DNA of 64,000 nucleotides, taken from Mycolicibacterium bacteremicum (GTDB lineage: Bacteria > Actinomycetota > Actinomycetes > Mycobacteriales > Mycobacteriaceae). Position 1 is the first letter of the stretch; each line of letters starts with the position of its first letter. Positions 1 to 9,049 of the stretch are shown here, one piece after another. The notes below the pieces were generated by a model. That model saw nothing but the letters and a program-made list of their open reading frames with translations, searched no databases and was not told where the DNA came from. The position numbers and the translations under genes were made by a program. The stretch spans positions 1 to 64,000 of the forward strand of contig NZ_CALUAE010000005.1 in assembly GCF_943913955.1 (NCBI RefSeq), in the 5' to 3' direction.

Positions 1-241
1 GGGCGGGCGGCGGCGGCACCGGGATCTTCCGGGTCGCGGGATCGGGCACCCGGATCTGCTGGGTGGGCGGCTCGGGCCGCGGGATCCGCTGCGTGGGCGG
101 TTCCGGTCGGGGGATGCGCTGGGTCGGGCTGTTCGGATCGCCCGGGCGCGGTGGCCTGGGGATCCGTCGCGTCGCCGGATCGCGCGGCTGGTCGGGCGGC
201 TGCTGTCCTGGCGGCATCTGTCGATTCTGCCTGAACTCCAC
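1..241 (-). CDS. Proline-rich repeat protein, N-terminal part (runs off window)
   Basis: Reading right to left from a GTG at 241, the frame stays open to the window edge. It encodes a hydrophilic, Pro/Arg-rich segment with imperfect repeats of about 13-15 residues of the form P-T-Q-R-I-P-R-P-E-P. There is an in-frame stop at 284-286, which is the stop of the upstream gene, so this start lies in the 42-base gap after that gene and the two are probably co-transcribed. Repeats of this kind are typical of cytoplasmic or periplasmic linkers in actinobacterial membrane or kinase-like proteins. Nothing visible assigns a function, and the C-terminal domain that would do so lies outside the window. 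Confidence 0.5.
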   Translation of the reverse strand, partial: MEFRQNRQMPPGQQPPDQPRDPATRRIPRPPRPGDPNSPTQRIPRPEPPTQRIPRPEPPTQQIRVPDPATRKIPVPPPPA

Positions 242-283
242 CGGCGGGAAACCGGAGTTCCCCGCCGGCGGTGTCCGCCGGGC

Positions 284-562
284 CTACTCCGCCGGGTTCT
301 GCTCGGCGGTGTTGTACCTGGTCCAGAACGCGAAGGCGACCAGGGCCGAGGCCGCGGCGACCGCGATCCAGACCACCGCGGAGATGATCAGCGAGATCGG
401 CGACAGCCCGAAGCTGGACAGCGCGAAGCCGGCGTAGACCAGCCAGAGCAGCCGGTACACCGACCACAGCGCGCTCAGGCCCGCGAAGATGGCGATCGCC
501 AGGGCGGGGGTGCGCTCGACGCGCTTGGTCAGGTCCTGGAGCTGGGCGGGGATCACGTTCAT
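284..562 (-). CDS. Small membrane protein, unknown function
   Basis: This 92-residue protein has a short amphipathic N-terminus followed by hydrophobic stretches at about residues 20-45 and 52-80, predicting two or three membrane helices, and a short acidic tail. The ATG at 562 is preceded by a purine-rich AAGGAAGA ribosome binding site, which supports the start. It is followed 42 bases later by the proline-rich gene on the same strand and is divergent from the sulfatase gene (about 104 bases between starts). I do not recognise the family. Confidence 0.65.
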   Translation of the reverse strand: MNVIPAQLQDLTKRVERTPALAIAIFAGLSALWSVYRLLWLVYAGFALSSFGLSPISLIISAVVWIAVAAASALVAFAFWTRYNTAEQNPAE

Positions 563-666
563 CTGTTCTTCCTTTCTCGGGCGCCGCCTCGGCCGGCGTC
601 GTCATGGCACAAGTACAGCGAGCCGCTTTCGCTACCGATCCCAAGAATTCGGGGTTGAATTGACGC

Positions 667-2454
667 ATGAGCGATGCTCGCGAGCGAATCGTGTCTCCGG
701 GAAAGCCCGACATCGTCATCCTGATGACCGACGAGGAACGCGCGATCCCGCCGTACGAGGCGGCCGACGTGCGGGACTGGCGGGCCCGGGTGCTGACCGG
801 CCGACGCTGGTTCGACGAGCACGGGGTCGCCTTCACCCGCCACTACACCGGGTCGCTGGCCTGCGTACCGAGCCGGCCGACCCTGTTCACCGGCCACTAC
901 CCGGATCTGCACGGTGTCACCCAGACCGACGGCCTGGGCAAACGCTACGACGACTCGCGGTTGCGCTGGCTGCGCCGCGGCGAGGTGCCCACTCTCGGAA
1001 ACTGGTTCCGCGCAGCCGGTTACGACACCCACTACGACGGCAAATGGCATATCTCGCATGCCGACCTGACCGACTCGACCGGAAAGATCCTGGCCACCAA
1101 CGATGACCACGGCGCCGTCGACGGGCAGGCGGTGCAGGCGTATCTGGACGCCGATCCGCTGGCGCCCTACGGCTTCTCCGGCTGGGTGGGCCCCGAGCCC
1201 CACGGGGCGGCGCTGGCCAACAGCGGCTTTCGTCGCGATCCGCTGTGCGCCGACCGGATCGTCGCGTGGCTGCAGGATCGTTATGCCCGACGGCGGGCCG
1301 GCGACGCCGCGGCCCGGAAGCCGTTCCTGTTGGTGGCCAGCTTCGTCAATCCGCATGACATCGTGCTGTTTCCGGCGTGGTCACGACGCAACCCGTTGCC
1401 TGCGAATCCGGCCGCCGATCCCCCGCATGTGTCCGCGGCACCGACCGCATCGGAGGATCTACGGGCAAAACCGGCCGCCCAGGCCGCTTTTCGTGACGCC
1501 TACTACTCGGGCTATGGGCCGACACGTGCGGTGCGGCGCACCTACCGCACCAACGCGCAGCAGTACCGCGATCTGTACTACCGGTTGCACGCCGAGGTCG
1601 ACGGCCCGCTGGACCGGGTGCGCCGCGCCGTCACCGAGGGCTCGACCGACGCGGTGCTGGTGCGCACCTCCGATCACGGTGAGCTGCTCGGCGCGCACGG
1701 CGGCCTGCACCAGAAGTGGTTCAACCTCTACGACGAGGCAACCCGGGTGCCGTTCGTCATCGCCGGTATCGGTGCGCACGCCACCACCGCCCGCACGGTG
1801 GACGCGCCGACCTCGCACGTGGATCTGGTGCCGACACTGCTCGGCGCGGCCGGTATCGACGTGGCCGCCACCGCGGCCGAGCTGGCCGCCGAGTTCAGCG
1901 AGGTGCATCCGCTGCCCGGCCGGGATCTGATGCCGGTGGTGGCCGGGGCACCCGCCGACGCGGACCGCGCGGTGTATCTTCTGACCCGCGACAATGTGCT
2001 CGAGGGTGACTCCGGGGCGTCCGGGCTGGCGCGCCAGCTGGGTCGTGATGTCAATCCCCCTGCGCCGCTGCGCATCCGGGTACCGGTCGGGGTGGCGGGC
2101 AACTTCGAGGGGTTGGTCGCCCGCGTCGACGGCCGGCTGTGGAAGCTGGTGCGCACCTTCGATGATCCGGGCACCTGGACCGAGCCGGGGGTGCGTCAGC
2201 TCGCCTACACCGGGCGCGGGGCGCAGCGCTACCGCAGCGATGTGCTCGACGACCAGTGGGAGCTCTACGACCTGACCGGCGATCCCGGTGAGGCCGTCAA
2301 CCGCTGGGACGATCCGACGCTGCACGAGGTGCGCGCCGCGCTGCGCACCCAGCTCAAGCAGGTGCGGGCCGCCGCGGTGCCCGAGCGCCACCATCCGTGG
2401 CCGTATGCGCCGCGCCGGGACCCGGCACCGCGCAGGCGCTGGTTCGGGCGCTGA
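667..2454 (+). CDS. Sulfatase family hydrolase (alkaline phosphatase superfamily)
   Basis: This 595-residue enzyme hydrolyses a sulfate ester (or a related phosphate/phosphonate ester), probably in the cytoplasm because no signal peptide is visible. The sulfatase signature C-V-P-S-R sits at residues 66-70; in active family members the Cys is converted to formylglycine. The N-terminal metal-binding strand carries Asp22 (L-M-T-D-E-E), and a second metal motif S-D-H-G-E lies near residue 336. Closest by layout are choline-sulfatase/arylsulfatase-type proteins of actinobacteria, but the substrate cannot be read from sequence. No formylglycine-generating enzyme gene lies nearby. It converges tail to tail with the YceI-like gene, one base apart. 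Confidence 0.85.
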   Translation: MSDARERIVSPGKPDIVILMTDEERAIPPYEAADVRDWRARVLTGRRWFDEHGVAFTRHYTGSLACVPSRPTLFTGHYPDLHGVTQTDGLGKRYDDSRLRWLRRGEVPTLGNWFRAAGYDTHYDGKWHISHADLTDSTGKILATNDDHGAVDGQAVQAYLDADPLAPYGFSGWVGPEPHGAALANSGFRRDPLCADRIVAWLQDRYARRRAGDAAARKPFLLVASFVNPHDIVLFPAWSRRNPLPANPAADPPHVSAAPTASEDLRAKPAAQAAFRDAYYSGYGPTRAVRRTYRTNAQQYRDLYYRLHAEVDGPLDRVRRAVTEGSTDAVLVRTSDHGELLGAHGGLHQKWFNLYDEATRVPFVIAGIGAHATTARTVDAPTSHVDLVPTLLGAAGIDVAATAAELAAEFSEVHPLPGRDLMPVVAGAPADADRAVYLLTRDNVLEGDSGASGLARQLGRDVNPPAPLRIRVPVGVAGNFEGLVARVDGRLWKLVRTFDDPGTWTEPGVRQLAYTGRGAQRYRSDVLDDQWELYDLTGDPGEAVNRWDDPTLHEVRAALRTQLKQVRAAAVPERHHPWPYAPRRDPAPRRRWFGR

Positions 2455-2455
2455 G

Positions 2456-3139
2456 TCATCCCTTGGCCAGGTGCACCAGGAACTCGATGGTGGCCGTCGG
2501 CTGGACCTCCAGCAGCGACATGAACGGTCGGGGCGGGTCGACGTTGAAGTCGAGCAGCCGGACTCCGACGGTGCCGGCCACGTCGACGCGGTCCCCGTTG
2601 CGCCGGACATCGACCGAGGCGACGGCGGGCCGGGTGACGCCCTTGAGCGTCAGGTGGACCGGGATCTCCAGGTGTACCGGGCTGCCGTCGGCGGGCACCC
2701 CGGACAGGTCGACGGGCACATTGCTGAACAGCTCGGCCGTCGGGAAGGTGTCCGTTTCCAGCGCGTCGGCGCTGCGGAACTTCTCGTCCCGGCCCGGGCT
2801 GTCGGATCGCAGGGACGCCATGTCGACGGTGAATTTCATTGCGCGGATCCGGGATTCGGTGATCTCGGCGCTGCCGGTGACGGCCGGGGTGCGGCCGTTG
2901 ACCTCGATCATCTCCCACAGCAGCTGCTGTCGGACGCGGTAGCCGGCCTGCGAATCGGACTGCACGGCCCAGCTGCCGTCGACGTCGGTGCCCGCGGGCG
3001 CGGCGTCACCGGGTAGCGCGAGTGCGGGTTGGGGCGGGCTCTCCAGCAGGTTCTTGTAGGCCCACGGGGCAGCCGCCAGCGCGGCGACCAGCAGCGCCGC
3101 CAGCACAGCCGCGACGATCGCCCAACCCTTCTTTCTCAC
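2456..3139 (-). CDS. YceI-like domain protein with N-terminal membrane anchor
   Basis: The protein has about 227 residues. A short Arg/Lys start is followed by one strong hydrophobic helix (about residues 5-25), so it is probably a membrane-anchored extracytoplasmic protein. The remainder resembles the YceI lipocalin-like fold: an early strand with S-W-A-V-Q-S-D-S, the S-R-I-R-A-M-K-F-T-V-D block, F-R-S-A-D-A-L-E-T-D-T-F-P typical of the family, and a final strand. YceI proteins bind long isoprenoid lipids in periplasm-like compartments; the ligand here is unknown. A GTG at 3139 is chosen because it lies 4 bases after the stop of the upstream LOG gene and begins just before the basic anchor. 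Longer in-frame starts would overlap the LOG gene. Confidence 0.75.
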   Translation of the reverse strand: MRKKGWAIVAAVLAALLVAALAAAPWAYKNLLESPPQPALALPGDAAPAGTDVDGSWAVQSDSQAGYRVRQQLLWEMIEVNGRTPAVTGSAEITESRIRAMKFTVDMASLRSDSPGRDEKFRSADALETDTFPTAELFSNVPVDLSGVPADGSPVHLEIPVHLTLKGVTRPAVASVDVRRNGDRVDVAGTVGVRLLDFNVDPPRPFMSLLEVQPTATIEFLVHLAKG

Positions 3140-3143
3140 CGGG

Positions 3144-3713
3144 TCATGGTGACAAACGCCCGGCATCCCCGGGGTGATCTTGAACGAATTGACGCTGCAG
3201 GTAGTCGAGCACGTCGGCACCGTCGTCGGTGACGTAGATGAGCTCGTCGAGCGGCAGCGGCAGGAAGCCGTCGCTCTCCATCCGGCGCAGCTGCATCACC
3301 AGCCCGTCATAGAACCCGGCGGTGTTCAACAGCACCACCGGCTTGCTGTGGTGACCGTGTTTGCGCAGCTCCAGGATCTCGGTGGCCTCGTCCAGGGTGC
3401 CCAGCCCGCCGGCCAGCACCACCAGCGCGTCGGCCCGGGCCAACAGCTGGGCCTTGCGGTCGGCGAGGTCGCGGGCGAACACCATCTCGTCGGCGTCGGG
3501 CCGGGCCTTGGCCCGCAGGAACTCCACCGAGATGCCGCACAGCCGCCCGCCGGCCCGGGCCACCCCGTCGGCGATGACCTTCATCAACCCGGTGTTCGAG
3601 CCGCCCCACACCAGGGTGTGCCCGGCCGCCCCGAGTGCGGTGGCGAACTCGCGGGCCGGGGTGGTGTAGCGGGCATCGAGGTCGGCCGCGGACAGGAACA
3701 CGCAGATGTGCAT
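3144..3713 (-). CDS. LOG family protein (TIGR00730 Rossmann fold)
   Basis: This 189-residue protein matches the LOG/TIGR00730 family of nucleoside 5'-monophosphate phosphoribohydrolases, some of which release free cytokinin bases in actinobacteria. The N-terminal strand M-H-I-C-V-F-L is followed by W-G-G-S-N-T-G-L-M, the D-R-K-A-Q-L helix with the catalytic Arg, and A-G-G-L-G-T-L-D-E, the family P-G-G-x-G-T-x-x-E motif with its first Pro replaced by Ala. The ATG at 3713 matches the usual family N-terminus. The gene is divergent from prfC with 49 bases between starts and is followed after 4 bases by the YceI-like gene, probably in one transcript. The substrate here is unproven. Confidence 0.8.
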   Translation of the reverse strand: MHICVFLSAADLDARYTTPAREFATALGAAGHTLVWGGSNTGLMKVIADGVARAGGRLCGISVEFLRAKARPDADEMVFARDLADRKAQLLARADALVVLAGGLGTLDEATEILELRKHGHHSKPVVLLNTAGFYDGLVMQLRRMESDGFLPLPLDELIYVTDDGADVLDYLQRQFVQDHPGDAGRLSP

Positions 3714-3762
3714 ACCTGCGATTATCGGTTTACCGACCTGGGCAAATATCATCGAGGGTGAG

Positions 3763-5382
3763 ATGACCGAGAACGCCCTGAGCACCGCCGACGCCAAATC
3801 AGCCGCCCGGATCGCCGACGAGGCGGCCCGGCGCCGCACCTTCGCGGTGATCAGCCACCCCGACGCCGGTAAGTCGACGCTGACCGAGGCGCTCGCGCTG
3901 CACGCCCGGGTGATCAACGAGGCGGGCGCCATCCACGGCAAGGCCGGCCGCAAGTCCACCGTGTCGGACTGGATGGAGATGGAGAAGGCCCGCGGCATCT
4001 CGATCACCTCGACCGCGCTGCAGTTCCCCTACCGCGACTGCGTCATCAACCTGCTCGACACCCCCGGGCACGCCGACTTCTCCGAGGACACCTACCGGGT
4101 GCTCACCGCCGTCGACGCCGCGGTCATGCTCATCGACGCCGCCAAAGGCCTTGAGCCGCAGACCCTCAAGCTGTTCCAGGTGTGTAAGCACCGCGGCATC
4201 CCGATCATCACGGTGATCAACAAGTGGGACCGCCCCGGCCGGCACGCGCTGGAGTTGATGGACGAGATCCACGAGCGGATCGGGCTGCGCACCACACCGC
4301 TGACCTGGCCGGTCGGCATCGCCGGTGACTTCAAGGGCGTGATGGACCGGCGCAAGGGGCACTACATCCGCTTCACCCGCACCGCCGGTGGCGCCACCGC
4401 CGCCCCCGAGGAGCACATCCCCGCCGACCAGGCGCACGCCGCGGCCGAGGGCGACTGGGACACCGCCGTCGAGGAATCCGAACTGCTGTCGATGGACGGT
4501 TCGGACTACGACCGCGACACCTTCCTGGCCGGTGAGTCCTCCCCGGTGCTGTTCACCTCGGCGGCGCTGAACTTCGGCGTGAACCAGCTGCTGGACGTGC
4601 TCGTCGACCTGGCGCCCTCACCGGGCCCGATCGTCGACGTCGAGGGCCACCCGCGACCGGTGGAGGCGCCGTTCAGCGCGTTCGTGTTCAAGGTGCAGGC
4701 CGGGATGGACTCCTCACACCGCGACCGCATCGCCTACGCCCGGGTCTGCTCGGGCACCTTCGAGCGCGGTGATGTGCTCACCCACGCCGGTACCGGCAAG
4801 CCGTTCGTCACCAAATACGCGCAGTCGGTGTTCGGCCAGCAACGCTCCACCCTGGACGACGCGTGGCCCGGCGATGTGATCGGTCTGGCCAACGCGGCCG
4901 CGCTGCGTCCCGGTGACACCCTGTATCGCGATGTGCCGGTGACGTTCCCGCCGATCCCGAGCTTCTCCCCCGAGTACTTCTCGGTGGTCCGCGGCAAGGA
5001 TCCCAGCAAGCACAAGCAGTTCCGCAAGGGCATCGAGCAGCTCGACCAGGAGGGCGTGGTGCAGGTGCTGCGCTCGGACAAGCGTGGCGAGCAGGCACCG
5101 GTGTTCGCCGCCGTCGGCCCCATGCAGTTCGAGGTGGCCTCGCACCGGATGGAAACCGAGATCGGCGCGGCGATCACCCTGGAGTCGCTGCCGTACCAGG
5201 TGGCGCGCATCGTGGATCCCGAGGATGCCGAGTTCATGAACAAGCAGGTCTCCGCCGAGGTGCTGACCCGCTCCGACGGGGTGCTGCTGGTGCTGTTCTC
5301 GACGCCGTGGCGCCTGGAGGGCTTCCTGCGGGACAACCCGACGATCAAGCTGCGCTCGCTGGTGGCCGCGGCCGACGGCTGA
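3763..5382 (+). CDS. prfC: Peptide chain release factor 3
   Basis: This 539-residue translational GTPase stimulates recycling of RF1/RF2 from the ribosome after termination. The G domain shows all motifs: G1 H-P-D-A-G-K-S-T (about residues 32-39), G2 G-I-S-I-T-S-T within K-A-R-G-I-S-I, G3 D-T-P-G-H-A-D-F, and G4 N-K-W-D. These are followed by the RF3-specific domain II and the C-terminal block with G-P-M-Q-F-E-V. The length agrees with bacterial RF3. The ATG at 3763 is chosen over an upstream ATG because it has a GAGGGTGAG ribosome binding site and matches the family start. It is monocistronic, or leads into the molybdenum hydroxylase genes 34 bases downstream. Confidence 0.96.
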   Translation: MTENALSTADAKSAARIADEAARRRTFAVISHPDAGKSTLTEALALHARVINEAGAIHGKAGRKSTVSDWMEMEKARGISITSTALQFPYRDCVINLLDTPGHADFSEDTYRVLTAVDAAVMLIDAAKGLEPQTLKLFQVCKHRGIPIITVINKWDRPGRHALELMDEIHERIGLRTTPLTWPVGIAGDFKGVMDRRKGHYIRFTRTAGGATAAPEEHIPADQAHAAAEGDWDTAVEESELLSMDGSDYDRDTFLAGESSPVLFTSAALNFGVNQLLDVLVDLAPSPGPIVDVEGHPRPVEAPFSAFVFKVQAGMDSSHRDRIAYARVCSGTFERGDVLTHAGTGKPFVTKYAQSVFGQQRSTLDDAWPGDVIGLANAAALRPGDTLYRDVPVTFPPIPSFSPEYFSVVRGKDPSKHKQFRKGIEQLDQEGVVQVLRSDKRGEQAPVFAAVGPMQFEVASHRMETEIGAAITLESLPYQVARIVDPEDAEFMNKQVSAEVLTRSDGVLLVLFSTPWRLEGFLRDNPTIKLRSLVAAADG

Positions 5383-5416
5383 GTTTCGGCGCAACCCGCC
5401 CGGGTACCCCCGGGCC

Positions 5417-5932
5417 ATGGAGTCAGCCCACTTCACCGAGGTCACCGTGCGCGTAGACGGCGCCGACCACACCGTCCGCATCGACAACCGCACCACCGTG
5501 CTCGATCTGCTGCGCGAGCACCTCGGGGTGACCGCGCCGAAGAAGGGGTGTGATCACGGCCAGTGCGGATCGTGCACGGTGCTTCTTGACGGCCGACGGC
5601 AGACCACCTGCCTGTCGTTTGCGGTCGCGCACGACGGCGCCGAGATCGTCACCGCCGCCGGCCTGGTTGCGGGCGAGGATCTGCATCCCATCGCGCAGGC
5701 CTTCCTCGATCACGACGGGTTCCAGTGCGGCTACTGCACCCCCGGACAGATCTGCTCGGCGGTCGGGATGCTCGACGAGGTGAAGTCCGGGGCGCCCAGT
5801 CACGTCACCGACGATCTGGAGGCCAGCCCCGAGCTGACCGATGAGGAGATCCGGGAACGCATGAGCGGCAACCTGTGTCGCTGTGCGGCGTACCCGAACA
5901 TCGTCGCCGCGATCCACGAGGGCGCCCGATGA
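5417..5932 (+). CDS. Molybdenum hydroxylase, [2Fe-2S] subunit (PaoA/YagT-like)
   Basis: This 171-residue small subunit of a xanthine oxidase-family enzyme carries two [2Fe-2S] clusters that pass electrons from the molybdenum site to FAD. A plant-ferredoxin-type motif C-D-H-G-Q-C-G-S-C with a downstream T-T-C lies in the N-terminal half. The C-terminal helical domain has C-G-Y-C-T-P-G-Q and C-R-C. It starts an operon with ATGA overlaps into the FAD and molybdopterin subunits. The order small-medium-large matches the Pao (periplasmic aldehyde oxidoreductase) type, but no Tat signal is visible, so the enzyme is probably cytoplasmic. The aldehyde or heterocycle substrate is not known. Confidence 0.9.
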   Translation: MESAHFTEVTVRVDGADHTVRIDNRTTVLDLLREHLGVTAPKKGCDHGQCGSCTVLLDGRRQTTCLSFAVAHDGAEIVTAAGLVAGEDLHPIAQAFLDHDGFQCGYCTPGQICSAVGMLDEVKSGAPSHVTDDLEASPELTDEEIRERMSGNLCRCAAYPNIVAAIHEGAR

Positions 5933-6924
5933 TCCCCTTCGACTACCACCGGGCCACCAGCGTCGAGGACGCCATCAGCACCGTCGCCGAGCACCCGGAC
6001 GCGAAGTTCCTGGCCGGCGGCACCAACCTTGTCGATCACATGAAGCTCGGGATCGCCGAGCCCAGCCTGTTGGTCGATATCAGCCACTTGTTCCCGTTGC
6101 AGGACATCGAGGTTGGCGGCGACGGGGCGCTGCGCATCGGCGCCGACGTGCGCAACGCCGACCTGGCCGCCCATCCGGTGGTGCGCTCCGCGTACCCGGT
6201 GCTGGCCCGGGCGCTGCTCGCCGGCGCCTCCGGCCAGCTGCGCAACGTCGCCACCACCGGCGGAAACCTGTTGCAGCGCACCCGCTGTGTCTATTTCCAG
6301 GATGTCAGCACGCCGTGCAACAAGCGCACCCCGGGCAGCGGCTGCTCGGCCATCGGGGGCTACGTGCGGTACCACGCCATCCTGGGTGCCTCCGAACACT
6401 GTGTGGCCGCCCATCCCTCGGATATGGCGGTGGCGATGATGGCGCTGGACGCGCAGATCGTCTACGTCGACGCCGATGGTGAGCACCGCCTGCCCATCGA
6501 CGAGTTCTACCGGCTGCCCGGGGATCAGCCCGACCGTGACACCACGCTTCCGGATGGCGCGCTGATCACCGCGGTCGAAATTCCCGCCCCGCCCGCCGGT
6601 GCGCAGTCGACCTACCGCAAGGTCCGCGACCGCGCCTCCTACGCCTTCGCGCTGACCTCGGTGGCCGCCGAACTGGTTCTCGACGGTGACGTCATCCGCT
6701 CGGCGCGGATCGCGTTGGGCGGGGTGGCGCACAAACCGTGGCGGGCCCGGCTGGCCGAGGAGCACCTGATCGGTGCCACGGTCGGCGAGGACGCCTTCGA
6801 CGCCGCCGCGGCCGCCGAGATGGACCGGGCGGAACCGTTGGCGGGCAATGAATTCAAGGTCGACCTGACCCGGCGGGCCATGGTGGCCACGCTGACCTCG
6901 ATTGCGGAAGGACATCGGCGATGA
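5929..6924 (+). CDS. Molybdenum hydroxylase, FAD-binding subunit (PaoB/YagS-like)
   Basis: This 331-residue medium subunit binds FAD through the A-G-G-T-N-L (about residues 26-31) and T-G-G-N loops of the CO dehydrogenase flavoprotein fold. Between them it carries four Cys in R-C-V-Y-F...P-C-N-K-R...G-S-G-C and a later E-H-C. This matches the extra [4Fe-4S] cluster insert known in PaoB and 4-hydroxybenzoyl-CoA reductase, so an additional cluster is likely. The ATG at 5929 overlaps the TGA of the small subunit gene (ATGA), and its own stop overlaps the next start in the same way, which indicates translational coupling. Confidence 0.9.
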   Translation: MIPFDYHRATSVEDAISTVAEHPDAKFLAGGTNLVDHMKLGIAEPSLLVDISHLFPLQDIEVGGDGALRIGADVRNADLAAHPVVRSAYPVLARALLAGASGQLRNVATTGGNLLQRTRCVYFQDVSTPCNKRTPGSGCSAIGGYVRYHAILGASEHCVAAHPSDMAVAMMALDAQIVYVDADGEHRLPIDEFYRLPGDQPDRDTTLPDGALITAVEIPAPPAGAQSTYRKVRDRASYAFALTSVAAELVLDGDVIRSARIALGGVAHKPWRARLAEEHLIGATVGEDAFDAAAAAEMDRAEPLAGNEFKVDLTRRAMVATLTSIAEGHRR

Positions 6925-9002
6925 CCCTGCTGGAACCCCGGTCCATCGGCACACGCGTCACCCGCCGCGACGGTGCCGCCAAGGTCACCGGATCGGCCAC
7001 CTACGCCTTCGAATTCGATGTCGAGAACCCGGTGTACCTGCATCCCGTGCAGGCCACCATCGCCCGTGGGCAGGTCACCGCGATGGACACCTCGGCCGCC
7101 GAGAGCGCCGACGGGGTGCTGGCGGTGCTGACGGTGTTCGACGCGCCCGAACTCGCCGACACCTCCAACGGTGATCTCACCGTGCTGCAGGACGCGTCGG
7201 TGCACTACCGCGGCCAGCTGATCGGCGCGGTGGTGGCCATCAGTGCCGAGACCGCCCGGCACGCCGCCGGTCTGGTGCGGGTCGAGTATGACGAGCAGCC
7301 GGCCGATATCGAGCTGACGGCGGATCATCCCACGCTCTACACCCCCGAGCAGGTCAACCCGGACTATCCGGCGGACACCTCGGACGGGGACGCCGAGGCC
7401 GCGCTGCGGGACGCGCCCGTCGTCGTCGACAACATCTACACCACCCCGCACGAGCACAACAACCCGATGGAACCGCACGCCTGTATCGCGTTGTGGGACA
7501 ACGACACGCTGACGCTATGGGATTCCACCCAGGGCGTGCACGTGGTGCGCAAGCAGATGGCCACCAGCTTCGGCCTGGACCCGGAGCAGGTGCGGGTGAT
7601 CGCCAAGAATGTCGGTGGCGGCTTCGGCTCCAAGGGCGCCCCGCACTCACACAACATCCTCGTCGTGATGGCCGCACTACGACTGCCGGGCAAGCCGGTG
7701 AAGCTGGCGCTGACCCGCCAGCAGATGTTCGACATGGTCGGTTACCGCACGCCCACCATTCAGCATCTGCGTCTCGGCGCCCAGCGTGACGGTAGCCTGC
7801 TCGCACTCAGCCATGAAGTCGTCGAGCAGACCGCAACGGTCAAGGAGTACGCCGAGCAGACCGCCACCCCCTCGCGGATGATGTACGCCGCGCCGAACCG
7901 CAAGACCGGCCACAAGCTGGCCACCCTCGATGTGCCGGTGCCGTTCTGGATGCGCGCCCCCGGCGAGTGCCCCGGCATGTTCGCCCTCGAGGTCGCCATG
8001 GACGAGCTCGCGGTGGCCTGCGATATCGACCCGATCGAGCTGCGGATCCGCAACGAGCCACCCGTCGACCCGGAGACCGGCAGCCCGTGGTCGAACCGCC
8101 GGCTGATCGAATGCCTGCAGACCGGCGCCGAGCGGTTCGGCTGGGCCGACCGGGATCCCAAATCGGGCAACCGGATCGACGGTGAATGGCTGATCGGCAG
8201 CGGTGTCGCGTCGGCGGTGTACCCGGCCATGGTGATGCCCGGCAACTCCGCGCGCATCGAGCACGTCGGCCAGGGCCGGTTCGTCGTACAGATCGGTGCG
8301 GTCGACATCGGGACCGGCACCTGGACGGCATTGGCGCAGATCGCCGCCGACGCGCTGGACTGCGAGTTGTCCGCGATCGACCTGCAGATCGGTGATTCCG
8401 CGCTGCCGAGTGCGTCGGTGGCCGGCGGCTCGTCCGGCATCACCTCGTGGGGGCGGGCCATCGTGGCCGCGGCGCGGGCGTTCCGCCATGACCACGGTGA
8501 ACATCCCGAGGTGGGGGTGCACACCGTCGCATCAGCCGAGGACGCCAACGAGGAGGCCGAGAAATACGGGATGTACTCCTTCGGTGCGCATTTCGCCGAA
8601 GCGCGGGTCAACCGGTACACCGGCGAGATCCACGTGTCCCGCATGCTCGGGGTGTTCTCGGTGGGCCGGGTGATCAACCCGGCGACGCTGCGCTCCCAGC
8701 TGATCGGCGGCATGACGATGGGCCTGTCGATGGCGCTGCACGAGGAGAGCGTGCGCGACCCGCGCTTCGGGCACGTCGTCACCCGGGATCTGGCGACCTA
8801 CCACATCAGTTCACACGCCGACGTTCCGGCGATCGAGGCGTTCGCGCTCGACGATGTGGACGAGCACGCCAACCCGATGGGGTCGCGCGGCGCGGGCGAG
8901 ATCGGCATCGTGGGCTCGGCGGCCGCGGTGGCCAACGCGGTGTTCCATGCGACCGGGGTGCGGGTGCGCCACCTGCCGATCACGTGCGACAAGGTGCTCT
9001 GA
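6921..9002 (+). CDS. Molybdenum hydroxylase, molybdopterin-binding subunit (PaoC/YagR-like)
   Basis: This 693-residue catalytic subunit binds the molybdopterin cofactor and the substrate. Visible family blocks are G-G-G-F-G-S-K-G, R-A-P-G-E-C-P-G near the middle, and near the C-terminus G-S-R-G-A-G-E-I-G-I-V-G, where the Glu is the conserved base of xanthine oxidase-family enzymes. The length is in the short (Pao-like) class. ATGA overlap with the FAD subunit completes the three-gene operon. No accessory insertion chaperone (paoD/xdhC type) follows, so any such gene must lie elsewhere. Confidence 0.92.
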   Translation: MTLLEPRSIGTRVTRRDGAAKVTGSATYAFEFDVENPVYLHPVQATIARGQVTAMDTSAAESADGVLAVLTVFDAPELADTSNGDLTVLQDASVHYRGQLIGAVVAISAETARHAAGLVRVEYDEQPADIELTADHPTLYTPEQVNPDYPADTSDGDAEAALRDAPVVVDNIYTTPHEHNNPMEPHACIALWDNDTLTLWDSTQGVHVVRKQMATSFGLDPEQVRVIAKNVGGGFGSKGAPHSHNILVVMAALRLPGKPVKLALTRQQMFDMVGYRTPTIQHLRLGAQRDGSLLALSHEVVEQTATVKEYAEQTATPSRMMYAAPNRKTGHKLATLDVPVPFWMRAPGECPGMFALEVAMDELAVACDIDPIELRIRNEPPVDPETGSPWSNRRLIECLQTGAERFGWADRDPKSGNRIDGEWLIGSGVASAVYPAMVMPGNSARIEHVGQGRFVVQIGAVDIGTGTWTALAQIAADALDCELSAIDLQIGDSALPSASVAGGSSGITSWGRAIVAAARAFRHDHGEHPEVGVHTVASAEDANEEAEKYGMYSFGAHFAEARVNRYTGEIHVSRMLGVFSVGRVINPATLRSQLIGGMTMGLSMALHEESVRDPRFGHVVTRDLATYHISSHADVPAIEAFALDDVDEHANPMGSRGAGEIGIVGSAAAVANAVFHATGVRVRHLPITCDKVL

Positions 9003-9023
9003 GGGTATTCCCGCTGGCGACGG

Positions 9024-9042
9024 CGGTATCACTTCGGTATCA
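9024..9042. promoter_or_regulatory. Direct repeat, candidate operator of the Doc toxin-antitoxin module
   Basis: The octamer CGGTATCA occurs twice, at 9024-9031 and 9035-9042. The two copies have an 11-base period, one helical turn, and end 8 bases before the antitoxin ATG. Toxin-antitoxin operons of this class are autorepressed by the antitoxin binding repeated sites at the promoter, and the position fits. The role is inferred only from placement. Confidence 0.45.
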
Positions 9043-9049
9043 TGCCGTC

